Assembly (NCBI GenBank): GCA_035460505.1
Contig: DATHWP010000028.1
Coordinates: 1-49,859, forward strand
Direction of reading: 5' to 3'
Source: Methyloradius sp035460505
Lineage (GTDB): Bacteria > Pseudomonadota > Gammaproteobacteria > Burkholderiales > Methylophilaceae
DNA length: 49,859 bases
The translations under genes and the position numbers were made by a program. Position 1 is the stretch's first letter. The number at the start of each line of letters is the position of its first letter. The notes under the pieces are model-generated. The model was not told the origin of the DNA, searched no databases, and was given only the letters and a program-made list of their open reading frames with translations. This document shows positions 33,617 through 42,352 of the stretch, piece after piece.

Positions 33617-34621
33617 CTAGGCCTTACAGGCACTGCTGGCTTTTGAGGCCTCGCCCAATTGATGCGGTATCGTTGCGGATTGCCGTTGTTGGCTACGCAC
33701 CTGGATAATTTCAGCCAAGATGGCAATGGCAATTTCCGCTGGGGTGCGGCTACCAATACGCAAACCGACAGGGCCATGCAACCTCGCAACTTCGTCTGCT
33801 GTAAGATCAAACGATAGCAGACGATCACGCCTGTTCTGCTGGTTACGCTCAGAGCCCAGTGCGCCCACATAAAACGCATCGCACTTGAGGGCTTCAAGTA
33901 GAGCCATATCATCAAGTTTGGGGTCATGCGTGACGGCCACAATGGCAGTATTGGCATCGGGCCTGATCTCTACGATCACGTCATCGGGCATACCATCTAT
34001 CCACTGCGTACCTGGCACCCGCCACTCTGCTTTGACATGATCACGCGGGTCGCAAATCAGCACCTCGAATTCAAGCGTCTGCGCCATGCTGGCTAGCAAC
34101 ACACCAAGTTGATTCGCGCCGATGATGAGCAACCGTGCTTTGGGGCCAAAATAGTTATGGAAATACTCTCCCTCAAGCCCAGCGCTGGACCCAGGTAAAG
34201 CCTCCGTAAAACCAACATGACCACTGCTTAGATTGATGGAACGACGTATTAATTGTTTATTCTCGAGTGCATTCAGCAAAGGCAGTAGCGTGGACTCTTC
34301 GATTGACGGCTCTACAAGAATCTGCAACCTTCCACCGCATGGAATACCAAAGCGCTGCGCATCATCCTGACTAACGCCATATTCCATAAGCGCTGGCGTT
34401 TTCGGCAACTGTTGGTTAACCGCTTTATCGGCCAGATCATCCTCAATACAGCCGCCTGACACTGAACCTACTAGATGGCCGTCGGCACGCAAGGCTAACA
34501 ATGCACCAGGTAATCGAGGAGAAGAGCCCCAAGTTTGTACCACGGTAAACAGATGCACCTGATGCCCGCTACGTAGCCATTCCAGCGCTCGTGTAATAAC
34601 GTCGTAATCCAGTGAATTCAT
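33617..34621 (-). CDS. XdhC/CoxI family protein
   Basis: XdhC family proteins bind molybdenum cofactor and help insert it, with its sulfur ligand, into xanthine dehydrogenase-type enzymes. The 334-residue protein has the N-terminal XdhC/CoxI domain (VHLFTVVQTWGSSPRLPGAL; GSVSGGCIEDDL) and a C-terminal Rossmann-like domain (RLLIIGANQLGVLLASMAQ; PVGLRIGSRTPAEIAIAILAEI). No molybdenum dehydrogenase genes are nearby, so its client is unknown. GTG 34636 is an alternative start. A LysR-type palindrome lies at 34700-34716, about 80 bp upstream. Confidence 0.87.
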   Translation of the reverse strand: MNSLDYDVITRALEWLRSGHQVHLFTVVQTWGSSPRLPGALLALRADGHLVGSVSGGCIEDDLADKAVNQQLPKTPALMEYGVSQDDAQRFGIPCGGRLQILVEPSIEESTLLPLLNALENKQLIRRSINLSSGHVGFTEALPGSSAGLEGEYFHNYFGPKARLLIIGANQLGVLLASMAQTLEFEVLICDPRDHVKAEWRVPGTQWIDGMPDDVIVEIRPDANTAIVAVTHDPKLDDMALLEALKCDAFYVGALGSERNQQNRRDRLLSFDLTADEVARLHGPVGLRIGSRTPAEIAIAILAEIIQVRSQQRQSATIPHQLGEASKASSACKA

Positions 34622-34699
34622 ATCATCTCTAAGCACTTAACTTGTTACAAAGTATAAGCCCAAATATGTTGGCGCAATATGCAATCCATCGATTAAAGA

Positions 34700-34716
34700 A
34701 TTCCATTAAACGGAAT
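34700..34716. promoter_or_regulatory. LysR-type palindrome upstream of the xdhC-like gene
   Basis: ATTCCATTAAACGGAAT is a near-perfect inverted repeat with T-N11-A form. Its 13-bp core TCCATTAAACGGA differs at one base from the palindrome beside the LysR gene at 38581-38595. Its place 79-95 bp before the xdhC-like start is usual for a LysR activator site. Confidence 0.5.
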
Positions 34717-34718
34717 AA

Positions 34719-35843
34719 TCAATCAGCTTTGAAAGGTGCTCGTTCTTCCAGTTCGTTATGGTAAACAGCCATGCCATAGGCTTCACGCTTCACAAATTGG
34801 CTGATGGCTTTATCAAATTCAGGGTGGGCAATCTTGTGGTATGAACAAGTTGGTCTGGGCAAAAAACCTCGCGCAAGCTTGTGTTCACCCTGCGCACCAC
34901 CTTCAAAATATTCAATATTTTCAGCTATGCAAAATTCCTGCGCCTGGTAATAACACAACTCAAAGTGTAGATTGGGTACATACTCCAGCGCGCCCCAATA
35001 GCGGCCATAGAGTGATTGTTTGCCATAGATATTAAGTGCAGCGGCAATCGGGCGGCCTTCAATCTCGGCAATAATCAACAGGATACTTTCTGGCATGCTA
35101 GCGCCAATGACATCAAAAAATGGCCTTGTCAGGTAAGGCGTAGAGCGATGCTCCAGATAAGTATGGGTATAGCACTGATAGAAAAAATCCCAATCCTGCG
35201 GTTGAATATCTTTACCTTTGATACGCCTACAGACAACACCAGCACTGACGACTTTTTTGCGCTCTTGCTTGATTTTTTTGCGCTTGTCATGCGAAAGATG
35301 GCTCAGGAAATCATCGAAATCCCTGAATTTTTCGTTATGCCAGCGGAACTGCACGCCCTCACGCCGTAGCCAGTTAGCAGTTTTCAATGCTTCAGAAGAA
35401 GAGTCATCGGTGAATATCACATGGGCAGATGAGAGATCATGCTGCTGCATCTGCTGCTCCATAGTCCGAATGATCATGGTCTGGATATCAGGATTGTCGC
35501 TGATTAAACGTGCGCCAGTGATAGGCGAAAATGGCACAGCGACCAGTAATTTAGGGTAATACGAAAGACCGCTCCGCTCATAAGCCTCTGCCCAAGACCA
35601 GTCAAACACGTACTCACCATAAGAGTGGCCTTTAAGATACAAAGGCGCTGCGCCAACCAGCTTGCCAGATTCATATACGAGAATTGGATAAGGCTGCCAG
35701 CCTGTGCCTTCGCCCACACATTTAGTCACTTCAAGCGCGCTTAAAAATGCGTGACTTAAAAGCGGCGAGTCTGTAATCAGTGCATCCCAGTCTTGCGCAT
35801 TGATTTGACTGTAGCTGGTGGCAATTTGAATCTCAAAACTCAT
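34719..35843 (-). CDS. FemAB-like acyltransferase-fold protein (DUF482)
   Basis: The 374-residue protein belongs to the DUF482/FemAB_like group (COG3146): it begins with DWDALITDSPLLSHAFLSALE, continues ILVYESGKLVGAAPLYLKGHSYGEYVFDWSW, and has the GNAT-fold portion YEGGAQGEHKLARGFLPRPT near the end. Such proteins are thought to be aminoacyl or acyltransferases, but their substrate is not known. It is alone on its strand between xdhC and fpr. Confidence 0.87.
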   Translation of the reverse strand: MSFEIQIATSYSQINAQDWDALITDSPLLSHAFLSALEVTKCVGEGTGWQPYPILVYESGKLVGAAPLYLKGHSYGEYVFDWSWAEAYERSGLSYYPKLLVAVPFSPITGARLISDNPDIQTMIIRTMEQQMQQHDLSSAHVIFTDDSSSEALKTANWLRREGVQFRWHNEKFRDFDDFLSHLSHDKRKKIKQERKKVVSAGVVCRRIKGKDIQPQDWDFFYQCYTHTYLEHRSTPYLTRPFFDVIGASMPESILLIIAEIEGRPIAAALNIYGKQSLYGRYWGALEYVPNLHFELCYYQAQEFCIAENIEYFEGGAQGEHKLARGFLPRPTCSYHKIAHPEFDKAISQFVKREAYGMAVYHNELEERAPFKAD

Positions 35844-35968
35844 GAAAGCCTTTATAGTTGTTTCTTTTGGACACTGCTTTGAGTAGTGGTGCTTGCAATT
35901 AAATCCATTGTATTAGAAATAGGTCTTAGGAATTTTGCTTTCGCAGAAATCTAAAGAGTGGATAAACA

Positions 35969-36008
35969 AAAAAACGGCGCATTTGCATCAAGCAAAGCGC
36001 CGTTTTTT
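35969..36008 (-). terminator. Intrinsic terminator after fpr
   Basis: An almost perfect inverted repeat (AAAACGGCGC-TTTGC ... GCAAA-GCGCCGTTTT) lies 20 bp after the fpr stop in the minus direction and can also act on plus-strand transcripts. It separates the etfB-etfA-fpr unit from the FemAB-like gene. Confidence 0.88.
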
Positions 36009-36027
36009 AGAATGCTAAAACCTGAGA

Positions 36028-36804
36028 TTATTTTTCTGCGAATGCTCGCTCAATCACGTAATCACCTACATCGCCAATACGCTCTGACACCTTCAAACCA
36101 GCAGCATCCAGCACGCGGCATGTATCTTCCAGCATGGCTGGGCTACCGCACAGCATGGCGCGATCAGTTTCCGGGTTCAGTGGTGGCAAGCCAATATCGG
36201 CAAACAATTTACCGCTTTCCATCAGGTCAGTTAAACGGCCTGAATTCCTGAATGGCTCACGGGTCACAGTTGGGTAATAAATCAGTTTCTTCTGTACTTC
36301 TTCGCCAAAGAACTCATTGTTTGGTAATTCTTTGGTAATGAAATCTTCGTAAGCCAGATCGTTCACACGTCGTACTCCATGTACCAGAATGATCTTATCG
36401 TATTGCTCATAAGCTTCAGGGTCTTGAATCAGGCTGATGAATGGTGCCAGGCCCGTGCCTGTTGATAGCAGGTAAAGATGCTTGCCTGGTTTCAGGTCAG
36501 ATAGAAGCAAAGTGCCCGTTGGTTTACGGCTGACGAGAATATCGTCATTAACCTTCAAATGCTGCAGGCGTGAAGTCAACGGGCCATTCGGTACCTTGAT
36601 GCTGAAAAATTCCAGGTGTTCTGCATAGTTAGGGCTGACGATACTGTAAGCACGCATCAGTGGCTTGCCTTCTACTTCAAGGCCAATCATCACGAACTGG
36701 CCGTTTTCAAAACGCAGCGCATCGTCACGGGTAGTGGTAAAACTAAAGAGACTGTCATTCCAGTGTTGAACTGATAAGACTTTCTCTGTGTTGTAAGCGG
36801 CCAT
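36028..36804 (-). CDS. fpr: Ferredoxin/flavodoxin-NADP reductase
   Basis: Fpr moves electrons between NADPH and ferredoxin or flavodoxin through FAD. The 258-residue protein has the FAD motif RAYSIVSP near 51-58, the NADP motif GTGLAPFIS at about 116-124 and the family C-terminus with an aromatic/charged tail (ERAFAEK). It begins 37 bp after etfA on the same strand, with no terminator between, so it is likely co-transcribed with etfBA. That is an unusual neighbour for an ETF operon. Confidence 0.93.
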   Translation of the reverse strand: MAAYNTEKVLSVQHWNDSLFSFTTTRDDALRFENGQFVMIGLEVEGKPLMRAYSIVSPNYAEHLEFFSIKVPNGPLTSRLQHLKVNDDILVSRKPTGTLLLSDLKPGKHLYLLSTGTGLAPFISLIQDPEAYEQYDKIILVHGVRRVNDLAYEDFITKELPNNEFFGEEVQKKLIYYPTVTREPFRNSGRLTDLMESGKLFADIGLPPLNPETDRAMLCGSPAMLEDTCRVLDAAGLKVSERIGDVGDYVIERAFAEK

Positions 36805-36841
36805 ATAAATTCAGCTTTCGAGTATTGGGTTTAATTAAAGA

Positions 36842-37768
36842 TTAATTCAGTGCAGCATTCAATTCAGGCAGGGCTTTGAACAAATCAGCCACAAGACCGT
36901 AATCGGCATATTTGAAGATAGGGGCATCTGGGTCGTGGTTAATCGCCACAATCACTTTGCTATCCTTGATACCCGCAATATGCTGCATGGCACCAGAAAT
37001 ACCAACAGCGATATACAACTCTGGCGCGACCACAGCACCTGTCTGGCCAACCTGGATATCATTGGGTGCAAAGCCAGCATCTACACAAGCTCGGGTGGCA
37101 CCGACAGCAGCATTCAGTTTGTGGGCAATTGGGTCTAACAAGCTGGTGAACTGCTCGCCAAGACTGCGACCACCAGAAATCACGACGTGCGCTGAAGCCA
37201 GCTCTGGACGGTCTGATACGTTCTTTTCTTCCTTGATCCAACGTGTAGTGGTATTCGTAGCGAGTGCTTCAACACTGATGATCTCGGCATTACCGCCATC
37301 TGCAGCTACCTCGAATGAAGTACCACGCACTGTCAGCACTTGTATGCTATCGCTGCTTTCAACAGTAGCGAATACGTTGCCTGCATAGATAGGGCGTACA
37401 TAACTAGCAGGCGCTGTAATTTGAATCACGTCAGACAACATTGCCACATCCAGCAAGGCCGCCACGCGCGGCAATACGCTTTTACTCAAGGCAGTATGCC
37501 CAGCCAAGATAACTTTGTATTCGGGCGCCAATTTCACAAGAACAGCAGAAACGTCCTCTGCCAACGGATGACTGAAATGCGCAGCTTCAACTTGAATCAC
37601 ACGCGCCACATTGCTGATACTTGCAGCTTCTTTCGCTACAACATCACCATGTTCAGCGGCAACAAGAATATGAATAGGCAGTTGCCAGGCGGCGGCGGCA
37701 GTGACGGCCTGGCGGGTAGATTGCTTGAGTTGTTTGCCGTCATGTTCGGCTAAAATCAATATGCTCAT
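36842..37768 (-). CDS. etfA: Electron transfer flavoprotein, alpha subunit
   Basis: EtfA binds FAD and, with EtfB, passes electrons from acyl-CoA, amine or similar dehydrogenases to ETF-quinone oxidoreductase. The 308-residue length is usual. The FAD-binding signature is clear: VISGGRSLGEQFTSLLDPIA, AVGATRACVDAGFAPNDIQVGQTG and VGISGAMQHIAGIKDSKVIVAIN. It overlaps etfB by 4 bp. The electron donor is not in the window. Confidence 0.96.
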   Translation of the reverse strand: MSILILAEHDGKQLKQSTRQAVTAAAAWQLPIHILVAAEHGDVVAKEAASISNVARVIQVEAAHFSHPLAEDVSAVLVKLAPEYKVILAGHTALSKSVLPRVAALLDVAMLSDVIQITAPASYVRPIYAGNVFATVESSDSIQVLTVRGTSFEVAADGGNAEIISVEALATNTTTRWIKEEKNVSDRPELASAHVVISGGRSLGEQFTSLLDPIAHKLNAAVGATRACVDAGFAPNDIQVGQTGAVVAPELYIAVGISGAMQHIAGIKDSKVIVAINHDPDAPIFKYADYGLVADLFKALPELNAALN

Positions 37769-38514
37769 GGCAACACCTTTTCAATGCGGAGTTTCTCAAC
37801 AAGTTCTGCAACGCTGGCGACTAGAATGCCAGGCTTACGCACTGGTGGCTCAGCGACTTTAACTTGCTTGAGTCTTGGGTTGAAATCAATACCCAATTCA
37901 GTGGCGACAATGGTTTCGATTGGTTTTTTCTTCGCCATCATCAGGTTTGGCAGCTTGAGGAAGCGCGGTTCATTCAAGCGCAAATCAGAAGTCACAACAG
38001 CCGGTAGCTTGATGCTGACGGTTTCGTTACCGGTATCCACTTCACGTATAACTTCAATTTCGCCATCTTTTATATTAATCGCAGAAGCAAACGTACCCTG
38101 GCCAGTCCCTAGCAAAGCAGAAAGCATTTGGCCTGTCTGGCCTGCGTCATCATCAATCGCCTGCTTGCCCAGCAGAATCAGTTCTGGCTGTTCTTTTTCC
38201 ACGATAGCTTTTAATAGCTTGGCAACACCAAGTGGCTGCATTACCACATCTGTTTGTATCAGCACAGCACGATCTGCGCCCATTGCCAGAGCATGGCGCA
38301 GAGTATCTTTACTGTTTTCAGCGCCGATTGAAACCGCGATGATTTCTTTCACAATACCGCGTTCTTTCATTCGCACAGCTTCTTCAACCGCGATTTCGTC
38401 GAATGGATTGATGCCCATTTTGTTTCCCGTAATATCAACATCAGAGCCATCCTGCTTGATGCGTGGCACAATGTTGTAATCCAGCACATGTTTGACTGCT
38501 ACCAAAACCTTCAT
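37765..38514 (-). CDS. etfB: Electron transfer flavoprotein, beta subunit
   Basis: EtfB is the AMP-binding partner of EtfA. The 249-residue protein has MKVLVAVKHVLDYNIVPRIK, NPFDEIAVEEAVRMKERG, LLGKQAIDDDAGQTGQMLSALLG and the C-terminal KPIETI region. It matches the conventional, non-bifurcating ETF class. It begins the etfB-etfA-fpr unit, with the LysR gene diverging 121 bp upstream. Confidence 0.96.
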   Translation of the reverse strand: MKVLVAVKHVLDYNIVPRIKQDGSDVDITGNKMGINPFDEIAVEEAVRMKERGIVKEIIAVSIGAENSKDTLRHALAMGADRAVLIQTDVVMQPLGVAKLLKAIVEKEQPELILLGKQAIDDDAGQTGQMLSALLGTGQGTFASAINIKDGEIEVIREVDTGNETVSIKLPAVVTSDLRLNEPRFLKLPNLMMAKKKPIETIVATELGIDFNPRLKQVKVAEPPVRKPGILVASVAELVEKLRIEKVLP

Positions 38515-38580
38515 ATTTCAGCCCTTAAATTCTTTTTCCAACTATTTTGTTAACCGCACATTTTACATTGGCATTACAAT

Positions 38581-38607
38581 ATCCATTAAATGGATTATTT
38601 AAATAAT
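38581..38607. promoter_or_regulatory. LysR-type palindromes between etfB and the LysR gene
   Basis: ATCCATTAAATGGAT (38581-38595) is a perfect palindrome with the LysR signature T-N11-A, and it is directly followed by the AT-rich palindrome ATTATTTAAATAAT (38594-38607). The first shares its core with 34700-34716. The position in a 121-bp divergent promoter region is typical for the regulator's own binding site. Confidence 0.55.
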
Positions 38608-38635
38608 ATATATCTAATAAATAGATAACTGGTCT

Positions 38636-39547
38636 ATGCGCCACACACTCAAACAACTTGAGGTATTCATTGCTGTTGCACGCATGGACAACGTGTCGCG
38701 TGCAGCAGAGGCATTGTCACTCTCTCAATCTGCCACCAGCACAGCATTGGCCGAACTTGAAAAACAATTCGATTGCCAACTCTTTGACCGCATAGGCAAA
38801 ACGCTCAAACTCAATGAGTTGGGCCGTAGCTTGTTACCAAAGGCAACAACATTGCTGGATCAGGCTTCAGAAATCGAGAGTATGCTGCAAGGCAAGGCCA
38901 CTTTAGGTCTGCTAAAAGTAGGCGCAACGCTTACGGTAGGAAACTACATCGCTACATCGCTGATTGGTTCATTTATGAAACAACATCAGGATTGCCAGAT
39001 TCAGCTACGCGTACAAAACACCAGCGTGATTTTACAACAAATTGCCCACTATGACCTAGATTTAGGCTTGATTGAGGGCAATTGCCAGCACCCTGATCTT
39101 GTCGCAGAACCATGGATGGATGATGAACTTGTTGTATTCTGCGCGCCCAATCATCCGCTCGCAAATAAAAACAAGGTTTCAATGGACGATTTACTCGCTG
39201 AAACCTGGGTGCTGCGTGAACCAGGTTCTGGCACACGCGAGACTTTCGATCATGCGTTTCACCACCATTTATCGGCGCTGAATATTAGGCTGGTGCTTGA
39301 GCACACAGAGGCGATCAAAGGTGCGGTAGAATCTGGCCTCGGCATAGGCTGCATATCAAGGCTTGCATTGCGGGATGATTTACAGCGTGGAAACTTGGTA
39401 GCAATCGCAACGCCTTGGCTTGATTTACAACGGCAATTTATGTTTGTATGGCACAAGAAAAAGTATCAAACTGCCAGCATGCAGGCGTTCTTGGCACACT
39501 GCAAATTACAGACATCAGATGTTAGCCATACCGACCAAATACAGTAA
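38636..39547 (+). CDS. LysR-family transcriptional regulator
   Basis: The 303-residue protein has the N-terminal winged helix (LKQLEVFIAVARMDNVSRAA, SLSQSATSTALAELEKQF, CQLFDRIGKTLKLNELG) and a C-terminal ligand-binding domain ending in VWHKKKYQTASMQAFLAHC. It resembles the CysL/CbbR type. It is divergent from etfBA and 15 bp before the ETF-QO gene, so it probably controls both. The effector is not known. Confidence 0.92.
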   Translation: MRHTLKQLEVFIAVARMDNVSRAAEALSLSQSATSTALAELEKQFDCQLFDRIGKTLKLNELGRSLLPKATTLLDQASEIESMLQGKATLGLLKVGATLTVGNYIATSLIGSFMKQHQDCQIQLRVQNTSVILQQIAHYDLDLGLIEGNCQHPDLVAEPWMDDELVVFCAPNHPLANKNKVSMDDLLAETWVLREPGSGTRETFDHAFHHHLSALNIRLVLEHTEAIKGAVESGLGIGCISRLALRDDLQRGNLVAIATPWLDLQRQFMFVWHKKKYQTASMQAFLAHCKLQTSDVSHTDQIQ

Positions 39548-39562
39548 ACAATACTACAAGAG

Positions 39563-41218
39563 ATGAACATGCAACGCGATGTGATGGAATACGACGTATT
39601 GATTGTTGGCGCAGGCCCTGCGGGCTTATCAGCGGCCATCAAACTCAAGCAACTGGCGCTTGAAACAGGCCAGGAAATCAGCATTTGCATACTGGAAAAA
39701 GGCAGCGAAGTAGGCGCGCATATACTCTCTGGCGCGGTCATCGACCCGATTGCGTTAAATGAGCTGATCCCTGACTGGAAAGAAAAAGGCGCGCCTTTAA
39801 ATACGCTAGTCAAAGAAGATCGTTTTCTAATCCTAAGCGAAAAGAATAGCTGGAAGATTCCAGAGTTTCTATTGCCGCCTTTGATGAGCAATCACGGTAA
39901 CTACATCATCAGCCTTGGCAATCTCTGCCGCTGGCTAGGTGAACAAGCTGAAGCGCTTGGTGTAGAGATTTACCCAGGGTTCAGCGGTTTTGAAATACTT
40001 TATAACGAAGATGGCGCAGTTAAAGGTGTAGTAACTGGCGACATGGGTATAGGCCGCGATGGTCATGAAAAACCGGGCTTCGCCCCAGGCATGGAGCTGC
40101 ATGCCAAATACACACTGATTGCCGAAGGTACGCGCGGGTCACTCACTAAACAACTTGAAGCCAAATTCAATTTGCGCGCTGATGCCGAACCGCAGAAATA
40201 CGGCTTGGGCTTTAAGGAAATCTGGCAACTCACAGCAGAACAACATCAGGCAGGCCTAGTGATGCACTCGCAAGGCTGGCCGCTGGATAACTCAACAGGA
40301 GGCGGCGCTTTTATTTACCACTTTGAAAACAATATGGCCGCTGTTGGCTTTGTCGTGCATTTGAACTACAGCAACCCATATTTGAGCCCGTTTGGTGAAT
40401 TCCAGAAATTCAAATCCCACCCTGCGATTAGTACGATGTTGAAAGATGCAAAGCGCATCTCTTATGGCGCACGTACCATCAATGAAGGCGGACTGCAGTC
40501 GCTGCCAAAATTGGTATTTGCTGGTGGCGCGCTGATTGGTTGCTCTGCTGGTTTGGTCAATGTGCCACGCATCAAAGGCAGCCATAACGCCATGAAATCT
40601 GGCATGTTAGCGGCGGAATCAGTATTTGAAGCACTTAATAATCATCGGCAACACGATGAACTCAATAGCTACCCTGAGAAATTACGGACTTCATGGATAT
40701 GGCAAGACCTTGATCAAGTGCGGAACATAAAACCTGCGCTCTCTAATTATGGAAATCTGCTCGGTAGCGTTTATGGCGGCATTGAAATGTGGCTACAAGC
40801 CTTTGGCATCCGACTACCGTGGACACTAAAACATGGCAAAGCAGATAACGAAACATTAAAACCTACATCTGCCAGCCAGAAAATTGCATATCCAAAACCT
40901 GACAACACCATCACCTTTGATCGCTTGTCATCGATATTCCTATCCAATGTGCAGCATGAAGAAGATCAGCCCTGCCACCTAAAGCTAAAAGACAGCGTAA
41001 TACCGATTAACATCAACCTTGCTTTATACGATGCGCCCGAACAGCGTTATTGCCCTGCTGGCGTATATGAAATTATTGGTGACACTGGAAATGAACGATT
41101 GCAAATCAATGCGCCAAACTGCATTCATTGCAAGGCCTGCGACATTAAAGACCCTACGCAGAATATCAACTGGCAACCACCTGAAGGCGGCGGTGGGCCG
41201 AATTACATTGGGATGTAG
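39563..41218 (+). CDS. Electron transfer flavoprotein-ubiquinone oxidoreductase
   Basis: This membrane-associated flavoprotein passes ETF electrons to ubiquinone. The 551-residue protein has the FAD motif VGAGPAGLSAAIKL at about 16-29, the long middle region (GLGFKEIWQLTAEQHQAGLV), and a C-terminal 4Fe-4S cluster: CPAGVYEI then NCIHCKACDIKDP. ATG 39563 and ATG 39569 are both possible starts. Together with etfBA it gives a complete ETF branch into the quinone pool. Confidence 0.96.
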   Translation: MNMQRDVMEYDVLIVGAGPAGLSAAIKLKQLALETGQEISICILEKGSEVGAHILSGAVIDPIALNELIPDWKEKGAPLNTLVKEDRFLILSEKNSWKIPEFLLPPLMSNHGNYIISLGNLCRWLGEQAEALGVEIYPGFSGFEILYNEDGAVKGVVTGDMGIGRDGHEKPGFAPGMELHAKYTLIAEGTRGSLTKQLEAKFNLRADAEPQKYGLGFKEIWQLTAEQHQAGLVMHSQGWPLDNSTGGGAFIYHFENNMAAVGFVVHLNYSNPYLSPFGEFQKFKSHPAISTMLKDAKRISYGARTINEGGLQSLPKLVFAGGALIGCSAGLVNVPRIKGSHNAMKSGMLAAESVFEALNNHRQHDELNSYPEKLRTSWIWQDLDQVRNIKPALSNYGNLLGSVYGGIEMWLQAFGIRLPWTLKHGKADNETLKPTSASQKIAYPKPDNTITFDRLSSIFLSNVQHEEDQPCHLKLKDSVIPININLALYDAPEQRYCPAGVYEIIGDTGNERLQINAPNCIHCKACDIKDPTQNINWQPPEGGGGPNYIGM

Positions 41219-41289
41219 TGCTAAAGCTTGGGTTTAATTTAAGTCTGGATGGCCGAAATAGTGATGTGATTGAAACGCTGGCTTACAGC

Positions 41290-41916
41290 TTACATTGAAC
41301 GTTTTTTATTGTTCAGGCTGGCATCTGAAGTGGCTTTTTTCTTGGCGGCTTGCTCTGCAGCAACTTGCTGGGCAGCAAGCTCTGCATCTTTTCTTTCTTG
41401 CTCTTGGCGCTGACGCTCAACAATTCTGGTTTGCAGGTTCTCAAGCTCTTCCAGGGTAATCACGCCGTCGTTATTAGTATCAATATCACTGAAGTGACGC
41501 AATATCTGCGGCATGAACTGCTCTGCCTCATCACGAGAAATCACGTTGTTATTATCCATGTCTGCCGCTTGAAAGCGCGCCTTCAAGCGATCATGCATGA
41601 TGCGGCGGCGCTCTTCAATCTGCACATGGGCAGGGTCAACCGTGCGGGAATACTCGTTAATATCGTTGCGCAACTTGATACTATCTTCAATACTGATCAA
41701 GCTTTTAGTCGGCCTTGCATACAGGCTATTATCTTGGTTAGACAAATCACTAGGTTTTGCCTGCTCATCTGAATTTTGGTTTTGATTCGTATTTTGTAAA
41801 GGAGCCGCGATTAGGGGCTTGATGGCCATAGGAGCGACCAAACCACACAGGATGATGCAAAAAGTCAGTAAGGCATTTTTTGGAACAATCTGAATATATC
41901 TAGCAATCAACATCAA
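41290..41916 (-). CDS. EF-hand protein, exported or membrane-anchored
   Basis: The 208-residue protein has an N-terminal hydrophobic segment (about 12-37) and two EF-hand calcium loops: DMDNNNVISRDE at about 120 and DTNNDGVITLEE at about 144. The C-terminus is a long charged helix rich in Q, E, R, A and K. Calcium binding is likely; the partner is unknown. It may start at either of the first two methionines. Confidence 0.8.
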   Translation of the reverse strand: MMLIARYIQIVPKNALLTFCIILCGLVAPMAIKPLIAAPLQNTNQNQNSDEQAKPSDLSNQDNSLYARPTKSLISIEDSIKLRNDINEYSRTVDPAHVQIEERRRIMHDRLKARFQAADMDNNNVISRDEAEQFMPQILRHFSDIDTNNDGVITLEELENLQTRIVERQRQEQERKDAELAAQQVAAEQAAKKKATSDASLNNKKRSM

Positions 41917-42352
41917 ATGTTTGACCTAAAATGACACTAGACTAGCGTTTTCCACCAAGCAAAACTCGGTGTCTGAAATTAAAACGTCAACAATTTTAGC
42001 TGTGTAGGCTAATGTATTCATCATGTGGTTTATGTCTTTGTCGCTAATGTGAAAGTTAGGACTCTTTTTTGAAATCAACAGTTCTCAAAAAAACAAATTT
42101 TATCTTGCCAAGCTTTAGCTCAAAAAGCGAGTTAGCACTCAGAATGTACTCAGTAAGACGCGCAATAATGCCCCATCTATGTAAATCGAATGTTTCATAA
42201 ATGCTTGTGATTGTAAAAATTTGTAACAAAGACACGGAGGCGTTACTATCCGTATAATGCTGCTATGAAAATTTGTTAATATTCATACACAACGATTAAG
42301 TTAAATTAAGAATTTACCCTTCAATCATCAGGTTTCAATCACAAAAAACATC
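41917..42352 (+). other. 436-bp intergenic region, ompR promoter area
   Basis: No gene is seen. An 8-bp inverted repeat TTTTTTGA/TCAAAAAA lies at 42065-42092. A consensus TATAAT at 42253-42258 has AAGACA 18 bp upstream (42229-42234) as a possible -35, giving a plausible ompR promoter. Just upstream, TTTGTAACAAA (42220-42230) is a short palindrome, possibly a regulator site. Confidence 0.4.

Noticed and set aside
37784..38479. 231-residue plus ORF opposite etfB
   Set aside because: Antisense shadow; EtfB motifs are complete on the other strand.
42065..42092. A/T inverted repeat as terminator
   Set aside because: The stem is only A/T with one G-C pair, too weak to claim as a terminator.
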